In this document: positions 5,618-11,013 of the stretch, piece by piece
Numbering within the stretch: the stretch's first letter is position 1
Layout of the letters: each line of letters begins with the position of its first letter
Assembly: GCA_051001995.1 (NCBI GenBank)
Contig: JBPCMT010000066.1
Coordinates: 1-11,013 of the forward strand
Length of the DNA stretch: 11,013 nucleotides
DNA from: CAWEHQ01 sp051001995
GTDB taxonomy: Bacteria; Actinomycetota; Thermoleophilia; Solirubrobacterales; Thermoleophilaceae
Direction: 5' to 3'
Made by a program: the position numbers and the translations under genes
Notes under the pieces: model-generated
What the model saw: the letters and a program-made list of their open reading frames with translations, nothing else
Told to the model about the DNA's origin: nothing
The model's database searches: none

Positions 5618-7280
5618 GTCCGGAGGAAACCGGACCGACTCGCTTGTCAGCGAGCCGGTCGGCGAGGCGCGAGGCGAGCGCCATGACCGTCAGCGCGGGG
5701 TTCGCGCTTCCCTGCGTCGGCATGACGCTGCCGTCGGCGACGAACAGGTTCGGCACGCCCCACGCGCGGTGGTCACGGTCCACGACGCTCGCCTCGGGTC
5801 CGAACCCCATCCGGCAGCCCCCTACGAGATGGGCATAGCGGTCGATCGCGAGCACGTCCTGTGCGCCGGCGCTCTCCCAGATTCGTCTCAGCGTGCGCTT
5901 GGCCCAGTCGATGTTCGCGCGATCGTTGTCGCACTGCGCGTAGTCGAAGCGGGCGATCGGCATGCCGAAGGAATCCTTCTCGTCGGCCAGCGTGACGCGG
6001 TTCTCGGCCCGCGGCAAGAGCTCGTTGAGGGCCCCGAGCGTCGACCAGTGGTTGTAGTCGCGCATGTACTCGCGCAGCGCCTGGCCCCAATGACCGTCCG
6101 CGAGCACGTGCTCGGCCCAGCCGATCGGAAGCGGACCCACGGTCTGGATCGAGAACCCTCGGGCGAATCCCCGCGACGCGTCGGTCTCGTAGAACTGCTC
6201 CGACGATATCTCCGGTGGGGGGGCCTTGTACATGCGCAGCGTCTCCGGGAAGCGCCCGGCCACCTGCGGCGCTCCCTGGACCATCAGGTAGCGGCCGACC
6301 TGGTCCGCGCCGTTCGCGAGCCCCTTGGGGAAGCGCTTGTCGGTCGAGTTGAGGAGTAGGCGCGGAGACTCGATCGAGTACCCGGCCACGGCCACTGCGT
6401 CGGCGCGCTGGAACCGCTCACGCCCGTCGCGGACGTAGCTCACCCCGGTGCAGCGCCCGGACCCGTCGACCTCGACGCGCGTCGCCATGCTGTCGGCTCG
6501 AACCTCGACGCCGTGCGCGAGCGCGTCCGGGACGTGCGTCACGAGCGGGCTGGCCTTCGCGTTCACCTTGCAACCCTGGAGGCAGAAGCCGCGGTAGATG
6601 CAGTGCGGCCGGTTGCCGAAGGTTCCGTTCGCGATCGCGACGGGCCCGACGCGCATCTCCACGCCGGCGCCGCGCGCTCCCGCCCAGGCGCGCTCCGCGC
6701 CGCCGCTGAGCGGGTGGGGCGAGTGCGGGTAGCGGTGCGGATCTCCCCACGGCCAATCCTGGCCGGCGACCGGCAGCTCCCCCTCGAGGCGCTCGTAATG
6801 CGGCTTCAGCTCCGAGTAGGAGATCGGCCAGTCGGCACCCACGCCGTCGCACGTCCTCGTTTCGAAGTCGGACGGGTGAAAGCGCGGCGCGTAGCCGGCG
6901 TAGTGGACCATCGACCCGCCCACGCCGCGACCGGAGTTGTTCTTTCCGAGCTCGACCGGATCGGCGCCGCCGACGATCCGCTCCTGCGTCCAGTAGAGCG
7001 CATGCGATCCCGCCTCGTCCGAGACCCAATCCTCGTCCGGGTCCCAGAACGGGCCTGCCTCGAGCACGACGACCCTCCATCCTGCGCGTCCGAGCCGCTG
7101 GGCGAGCGTGGCGCCGCCGGCCCCGCAGCCGACGACGAGCAGGTCGACCGTGTCGGCGTCGCGGTAGGTTCGCATCGTCGCCCGGCCCGGCACGGCACGG
7201 CGATGGACGTCCAGCAGGTAGCGCGAGTCGTTTCCGACGAGCGCGGCGGAGCCCTTGAGGACGCGCCTGCCCTCGCTCAT
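5586..7280 (-). CDS. GMC-family FAD-dependent oxidoreductase (gluconate/glucose dehydrogenase-like flavoprotein)
   Basis: The protein has 564 aa with the ATG at 7280 overlapping the upstream stop as ATGA. The open frame continues to 7631, but that part lies over the neighbouring gene. The FAD-binding Rossmann motif is VDLLVVGCGAGGATLAQRLG (45-64), with Glu74 closing the second strand in VVLEAG. NNSGRGVGGSMVHYAG (114-129) is the second flavin-contacting stretch. The C-terminal GMC domain has HLVGGCRMG (His484) and DGSVMPTQGSANPALT (Asn527), matching the His/Asn active-site pair of the family. Three cysteines are clustered at 227, 233 and 237 (HCIYRGFCLQGC), reminiscent of the cysteine cluster of FAD-dependent glucose dehydrogenases that holds an Fe-S centre. 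It probably oxidises an alcohol or sugar-type substrate with subunit 3 encoded just upstream. There is no signal peptide, so it should be cytoplasmic or carried with a partner. The substrate is unknown. Confidence 0.92.
   Translation of the reverse strand: MSEGRRVLKGSAALVGNDSRYLLDVHRRAVPGRATMRTYRDADTVDLLVVGCGAGGATLAQRLGRAGWRVVVLEAGPFWDPDEDWVSDEAGSHALYWTQERIVGGADPVELGKNNSGRGVGGSMVHYAGYAPRFHPSDFETRTCDGVGADWPISYSELKPHYERLEGELPVAGQDWPWGDPHRYPHSPHPLSGGAERAWAGARGAGVEMRVGPVAIANGTFGNRPHCIYRGFCLQGCKVNAKASPLVTHVPDALAHGVEVRADSMATRVEVDGSGRCTGVSYVRDGRERFQRADAVAVAGYSIESPRLLLNSTDKRFPKGLANGADQVGRYLMVQGAPQVAGRFPETLRMYKAPPPEISSEQFYETDASRGFARGFSIQTVGPLPIGWAEHVLADGHWGQALREYMRDYNHWSTLGALNELLPRAENRVTLADEKDSFGMPIARFDYAQCDNDRANIDWAKRTLRRIWESAGAQDVLAIDRYAHLVGGCRMGFGPEASVVDRDHRAWGVPNLFVADGSVMPTQGSANPALTVMALASRLADRLADKRVGPVSSGLSSGGRTRRS
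5616..5641 (+). terminator. Hairpin just after the small membrane protein stop
   Basis: GTCCGG (5618-5623), a loop AGGAAA, then CCGGAC (5630-5635) form a perfect 6-bp GC-rich stem. An outer GAGT/ACTC pair extends it with a 2-nt bulge. It begins at the stop codon of the plus-strand gene. No T-run follows, so it is at best a non-canonical terminator. On the other strand it lies inside the coding sequence of the GMC gene, where it cannot terminate efficiently. Confidence 0.3.
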
Positions 7281-8002
7281 TCGAGCCCCCGTTCGGAAAC
7301 GTCCTTCACGGGGTCGACGACAAAGGCCTCCTCCCCCTCCCACACCTCCCGCTGGCCGATCCCGAGCCGTGCGTAGCCGCGCGGGTAGGCGGGGCCGCCG
7401 AAGCCGATCTCGTTCCACGCCCAGGGGTGCGAGTAGAAGGCCGCCAGGACGTCCCGCATCACGACCGCCCACGCGCGCGCGACCGGAAGCTCGTCCCACA
7501 CGCCGCCCGCCAGCTCGGCGGTCGCGAACGCCTGGCACACGCGCAGCCGATCGTCGGCGGACGCGGCGGCGAGCGAGTCGGCGCCGTGCTCGCGAGCCGC
7601 CTCGTCCAGCGCGCGGGCCACGAGCCGCCACGTCTCACCGTCGTCGGGCATGTCCGCGTACCGGTAGCCCTCGCGCCTCCCCTCGCTGAGCTTGTCGTCG
7701 ACCATCGCGAGCACCGGGATGCGCGGCTCGCGGTCCTGAGCCATGACCGTGTCGCAGAAGGCCTCCAGCGTCCGCGCCTGCGACTCGGTGAAATACCGGA
7801 GAGGGGGCGTCCGCTCGACTCGATCGAGGACCACGCGACGCGTCACCTCGTCCCAATGGCGCGCCTCGGACAGGACGTCGAAGTCCGGGTAGCGACCGCG
7901 CATCTGCGGCGTCGTCCCGCGGCGCTGTGCGGGTAGGCCCTCGGGCGGCCGGGGCTCGCTCGGGTGCGGCACCCGGCGACCCCGGGACGCTTCGCGCGGC
8001 AC
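7277..8002 (-). CDS. Gluconate 2-dehydrogenase subunit 3 family protein
   Basis: The protein has 241 aa. It starts at GTG 8002, directly after the TAG of the upstream gene, with GGGAG at short spacing; a later ATG (codon 34, at 7903) has no ribosome site. Residues 1-34 are basic and proline-rich. The family core runs from about 66 to 212: YFTESQARTLEAFCDTVM, then DGETWRLVARALDEAA, and the signature FYSHPWAWNEIG followed by FGGPAYPRGY (189-210). Members form the small subunit of membrane-associated GMC dehydrogenases and often carry a Tat signal that exports the complex. No Tat or other signal sequence is visible here, which suggests a cytoplasmic complex. It ends in an ATGA overlap with the GMC flavoprotein gene, the usual partner, so the two are translationally coupled. 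Confidence 0.88.
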   Translation of the reverse strand: MPREASRGRRVPHPSEPRPPEGLPAQRRGTTPQMRGRYPDFDVLSEARHWDEVTRRVVLDRVERTPPLRYFTESQARTLEAFCDTVMAQDREPRIPVLAMVDDKLSEGRREGYRYADMPDDGETWRLVARALDEAAREHGADSLAAASADDRLRVCQAFATAELAGGVWDELPVARAWAVVMRDVLAAFYSHPWAWNEIGFGGPAYPRGYARLGIGQREVWEGEEAFVVDPVKDVSERGLE

Positions 8003-8464
8003 CTATCGCTCCCGGCGCAGAAAGGCCGCCAGCACGCCGATGCCGCCGACCATGGCCAGCGACCCGGGGGCGAGCAGCGGCGGCCCCATGACGATGTTGA
8101 ACAGCGGCTCCTGAAGCCCGCCCGGCTTTCGCATCACGCCACGGAGATGGGTCACCACGCCGACCAGGCCGTCGAGCGCGAACAGCGCGGACGCGAGCGG
8201 CAGCGCTGTCCTGGCCGCGCGCTCCGAGTAGACGCCCGCGATGCCCGCCGCGACGAGCGGCGGCGTGATGGCGATCGGCGTCCACATCCACCTGTCGCCG
8301 AACGATCCGCGGTAGTGCTCGAAGTAGATCTCGACGCCGAGCGGGAGAGCGCTCGCTGCCGTGGCGGCCGAGAGAGTGCGCTGGAGGCGTCCCTCGCGAA
8401 CGTTGCGCAGGATCCGGTCGCGCCGGCGCGTGCGACTCAGGCGAAGGATCGTCGCAGGCCGCAA
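8003..8464 (-). CDS. Four-helix membrane protein in the dehydrogenase operon
   Basis: The protein has 153 aa with a likely TTG start at 8464, one base after the stop of the enolase-superfamily gene. No ATG or GTG is available in the first 40 codons and no strong Shine-Dalgarno is seen, so the start is uncertain. The basic N-terminus (RLSRTRRRDRILRNVREGR) is followed by hydrophobic segments at about 29-46, 61-79, 84-106 and 120-148. Polar points within the membrane part include EIYFEHYRGSF near 45-55 and HLRGVMRKPGG near 106-116. There is no haem-binding CxxCH and no clear pair of intramembrane histidines for a b-type cytochrome. Its stop touches the start of the subunit 3 gene. By position it may be a membrane anchor or quinone-side partner for the dehydrogenase, but the family is not one I can name. 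Confidence 0.75.
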   Translation of the reverse strand: MRPATILRLSRTRRRDRILRNVREGRLQRTLSAATAASALPLGVEIYFEHYRGSFGDRWMWTPIAITPPLVAAGIAGVYSERAARTALPLASALFALDGLVGVVTHLRGVMRKPGGLQEPLFNIVMGPPLLAPGSLAMVGGIGVLAAFLRRER

Positions 8465-8465
8465 G

Positions 8466-9584
8466 TCAGGCGAGGTAGCGCTCGGCGTCGGCGCGCTTCA
8501 GCTCCAGGCCGAGGCCCGGGCGCGAGCGATCGGGGCGGAGGCGACCGTCGACGGGCGTGACGACGCCATCGAGCAGACGCTCCTCGATCCGCACGTGGTC
8601 GTGGAAGTACTCCACATGGGCGAGCCGCTCGATCGCGCAGCACGCGTGAGCGTGGATCGAGGGCGCCGTGTGCGCCGACAGCGGGATCGAATGCGCCGCG
8701 CAGAGCGCCCCGACGCGCAGGAGCTCCGTGATCCCAGCGCACCGCGTCACGTCGGCCTGGAGGACGTCCACCGCAGCGGCCTCCAGCATGCGCCGGAAGT
8801 ACGGCAGGTCGCAGCCGTACTCGCCGGCGGCGATCGCCATTCCCGAGGGCGCCCGGTCTCGGAGCAGTCGCAGCCCCTCGAGATCGTCGGAGGAGACGGG
8901 CTCCTCGAACCAGGTCACGCCCTCCTCGGCGAAGGCCTCGGCGAGCTCGAGCGCCTGCTTGCGGGCGTAGGCCCCGTTGGCGTCCACGAAGAGCTCAGCG
9001 TCGTCGCCGATCGCCCTTCGCGCCGCGCGCACGCGAGCGGGGTCGTCACCCGGCCTCCGGCCGACCTTCATCTTTACGCGCGGAATCCCACGCTCCACCC
9101 ACGCCCCGAGCTGCGCCTGGAGCCGGCCCGGGTCGTACGACGTGAACCCGCCGCTGCCGTAGACGGGGACCGATTGGTGGACCGACCCGAGCAGCGTGGC
9201 GAGCGGCAGGTCCAGCAGGCGTGCCTTGAGGTCCCACAGCGCCACGTCGACCGCCGCGATCGCCGCCGACGAGATTCCGGGCCGCCCGAGGTTGCGGATC
9301 GCCACCACCATCGCCTGCCATGCGGCGGGGACGGCCATGGCGTCGGCGCCCTCCACGACCGCGGCCAGCTTCGACTCGACGAGGCGCGCGCTCGCGACGT
9401 CGGAGTACGTGTAGCCGAGGCCGCGCTCGCCACCGGCGTCGACTTCCACGACCACCATCGTCGTCGACTGCCACTCGAGCGTGCCGTCGGACTCCGGCGC
9501 GTCGGTCGGCAACGTGTAGGCCGCGACCCCCACCCGCTCGACGGGCGAGTCGACGCGGCCGGCGATCGGCTCGGTCGCGATCAC
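8466..9584 (-). CDS. Enolase-superfamily enzyme, mandelate racemase subgroup
   Basis: The protein has 372 aa with a GTG start at 9584 that overlaps the upstream TGA (GTGA). The frame is open further upstream to 10316, but that is over the ThDP gene. The N-terminal capping domain is about 1-125 and the barrel domain follows. Catalytic pieces are complete: VKMKVG with the KxK pair (Lys171, Lys173), metal ligands in LFVDANG (Asp201), WFEEPV (Glu227 or Glu228) and AAGEYG (Glu255), then QADVTRCAG (Asp278) and SAHTAPS (His305), which correspond to the Asp-His dyad of mandelate racemase, and HVEYF (Glu325). The family abstracts a proton alpha to a carboxylate, usually for sugar-acid dehydration or racemisation. 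Tight coupling with a ThDP enzyme and a dehydrogenase suggests a dehydratase step giving a 2-keto acid, but substrate specificity cannot be read directly. Confidence 0.92.
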   Translation of the reverse strand: MIATEPIAGRVDSPVERVGVAAYTLPTDAPESDGTLEWQSTTMVVVEVDAGGERGLGYTYSDVASARLVESKLAAVVEGADAMAVPAAWQAMVVAIRNLGRPGISSAAIAAVDVALWDLKARLLDLPLATLLGSVHQSVPVYGSGGFTSYDPGRLQAQLGAWVERGIPRVKMKVGRRPGDDPARVRAARRAIGDDAELFVDANGAYARKQALELAEAFAEEGVTWFEEPVSSDDLEGLRLLRDRAPSGMAIAAGEYGCDLPYFRRMLEAAAVDVLQADVTRCAGITELLRVGALCAAHSIPLSAHTAPSIHAHACCAIERLAHVEYFHDHVRIEERLLDGVVTPVDGRLRPDRSRPGLGLELKRADAERYLA

Positions 9585-11013
9585 CGGCCGGGGAGGAACT
9601 CCTCGATCTTGTCGCGGAAGCTCTGGCGAATGATCCCGCGCGCGTCCGGGTCGCCCTTGAGCAGCGTCGACGTGAGCGCCTTCGCGTGCTCGAGCGTGAT
9701 GTGGGGCGGCAGCGGCGGCACCTCGGGATCGGTGATCGCCTCGTAGACGACCGGCCGGTCCGCCGCCAGCGCCTCCTCCCAGGCGGGCGCGACGGCGTCG
9801 GGCGTGTCGACGCGGATCCCCTTCAGCCCGAGCAGCTCCGCGTAGCGCGCGTAGGGGAAGTCGCGAACGCGCTGGGCGGTCACGAACTTCGGATCGCCCA
9901 CCACTGCGCGCTGCTCCCAGGTCACCTGGTTCAGGTCCCCGTTGTTCAGCACCAGCACGATCAGGCGCGGGTCGCTCCAGCGCTCCCAGTAGTCGGCGAT
10001 CGTGATCAGCTCGTTGATGCCGTTCATCTGCATCGCGCCGTCGCCGACCAGCGCGATCGCGACTCGGTCGGGATGGGTGAACTTCGCCGCGACCGCGTAC
10101 GGCACCCCCGGCCCCATCGTGGCCAGGGTCCCCGACAACGAGGCCATCATGCCGCGGCGGATCTTCAGATCGCGCGCGAACCAGTTGGCCGACGAGCCGG
10201 AGTCGGCGCTCAAGATGCAGTCGTCGGGCAGGCGTGACGAGAGCTCCCAGAAGACCCGCTGCGGGTTGATCGGGTCGGCGTCGTTCATGGCCCGCGCCTC
10301 GAGCACGTTCCACCACTTCGCCACGCCGGCCTCGACCTCGTCACGCCAGGAGCGGTCGGCCTTGCGCTCGAGCAGGGGGATCAACGCCCTCAGCGTCTCG
10401 GCGCTGTCGCCGACGAGGTTCTCCTCCATCGGATAGCGGATCCCGACCATGCGGCCGTCGATATCGATCTGGACCCCGCGCGCCTGACCCTCCTCCGGCA
10501 GGAACTCCGAGTACGGGAAGCTCGAGCCGACCATCAGCAGCGTGTCGCAGCCGGTCATCAGGTCCCAGCTGGGCTTGGTGCCAAGCAGTCCGATGGACCC
10601 GGTCACGAACGGCAGGTCGTCGGGCAGCACCGCCTTGCCGAGCAGCGCCTTCGCGACCCCGGCGCCCATCAGGTCGGCCACCTCCAGCACCTCGTCGGTC
10701 GCGTGAAGCGCTCCCTGGCCGACAAGCACGGCGACCTTCTCGCCGGCGTTCAGCACGTCGGCGGCGCGACGCAGCTCGGCATCCTCGGGCACGACCTTGG
10801 GTCGGCTGTAGCCGAGGCCCGAGTGGACGGTGCCGTGCGCGCGCGCCGGCTCCTCCACAGCGTCCTCCTCCTGCAGGTCGTTGGGGACGATCAGGCAGGT
10901 GACGGTGCGCTCCGCCAGGGCGATGCGCACGGCGCGGTCGACAAGGTGGCGCATCTGCCCCGGGTCGGTGGCCATGTGAACGTACTCGTGCGCCACGTCC
11001 TTGAAGAGCGAGA
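9581..11013 (-). CDS. Thiamine-diphosphate-dependent enzyme, pyruvate oxidase/PoxB-like (5' end outside window)
   Basis: The last 477 codons are present and the frame stays open to the right edge, so the start lies outside. Family members have roughly 580-600 aa, so about 110-120 N-terminal residues, including the catalytic Glu of the PYR domain, are missing. The visible part starts inside the PYR domain (SLFKDVAHEYVHMATDP). The central domain (GEKVAVLVGQGALHA, then CDTLLMVGSSFP) resembles that of pyruvate oxidases and acetolactate synthases. The PP domain holds the ThDP/Mg motif, GDGAMQMNG followed about 25 residues later by LNNGDLNQ. The ending HITLEHAKALTSTLLKGDP resembles PoxB-like 'thiamine pyrophosphate-requiring' proteins. 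It would decarboxylate a 2-keto acid, either oxidatively to a quinone or by carboligation. It is the first visible gene of the five-gene unit and overlaps the next by 4 bp. Confidence 0.9.
   Translation of the reverse strand, partial: SLFKDVAHEYVHMATDPGQMRHLVDRAVRIALAERTVTCLIVPNDLQEEDAVEEPARAHGTVHSGLGYSRPKVVPEDAELRRAADVLNAGEKVAVLVGQGALHATDEVLEVADLMGAGVAKALLGKAVLPDDLPFVTGSIGLLGTKPSWDLMTGCDTLLMVGSSFPYSEFLPEEGQARGVQIDIDGRMVGIRYPMEENLVGDSAETLRALIPLLERKADRSWRDEVEAGVAKWWNVLEARAMNDADPINPQRVFWELSSRLPDDCILSADSGSSANWFARDLKIRRGMMASLSGTLATMGPGVPYAVAAKFTHPDRVAIALVGDGAMQMNGINELITIADYWERWSDPRLIVLVLNNGDLNQVTWEQRAVVGDPKFVTAQRVRDFPYARYAELLGLKGIRVDTPDAVAPAWEEALAADRPVVYEAITDPEVPPLPPHITLEHAKALTSTLLKGDPDARGIIRQSFRDKIEEFLPGR

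Noticed and set aside
7281..7631. Upstream extension of the GMC reading frame (117 residues)
   Set aside because: The extension overlaps the subunit 3 gene, is Arg/Gly-rich with no homology features, and the ATG at 7280 in the ATGA overlap precedes the FAD motif at the normal distance.
8361..9746. 461-aa open frame on the plus strand
   Set aside because: It is antisense to the enolase-superfamily gene, which has complete catalytic motifs. The translation is Arg-rich and without family features, as expected for the opposite strand of GC-rich coding DNA.
9585..10316. Upstream extension of the enolase-superfamily reading frame (244 residues)
   Set aside because: It runs over the well-supported ThDP enzyme gene in another frame. 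The GTG at 9584 gives a normal family length.

Overview
The window looks like a chromosomal segment of a high-GC actinobacterium. Codon third positions are strongly GC-biased, GTG and TTG starts are frequent, and the gene types are ferritin-like secreted proteins, a gluconate 2-dehydrogenase-like pair, an enolase-superfamily enzyme and a PoxB-like thiamine-diphosphate (ThDP) enzyme. A soil lineage such as Thermoleophilia is plausible, but that is inference from gene content and no marker gene is present. I see no rRNA, tRNA, CRISPR array, insertion sequence or phage gene.

Left part (1-2556, minus strand). Three genes read leftward as a probable operon. They are a 424-aa secreted protein of unrecognised family with a CPAC motif (GTG start at 2556), a ferritin-like lipoprotein (start 1222), and a second ferritin-like protein that leaves the window at base 1. 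All three have clear Shine-Dalgarno sequences. A 391-bp intergenic region (2557-2947) lies upstream and holds two operator-like dyads.

Middle (2948-5617). A formate/nitrite transporter (FNT) family channel reads leftward. It is divergent, across 140 bp, from an orphan sensor histidine kinase with four membrane segments and almost no extracytoplasmic domain. A small membrane protein of unknown function follows the kinase, and its 3' end overlaps the next, convergent gene by 32 bp.

Right part (5586-11013, minus strand). Five genes are packed with overlaps or junctions of 0-1 bp. In transcription order they are a ThDP enzyme (5' end outside the window), a mandelate-racemase-type enolase-superfamily enzyme, a four-helix membrane protein, a gluconate 2-dehydrogenase subunit 3-like protein and a GMC flavoprotein. 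The arrangement suggests one oxidative pathway for a sugar acid or other hydroxy acid, with electrons passed to the membrane. The substrate cannot be read from sequence. The least described parts are this five-gene unit, which has a membrane protein where a cytochrome subunit might be expected, and the secreted-protein/ferritin-like cassette on the left.
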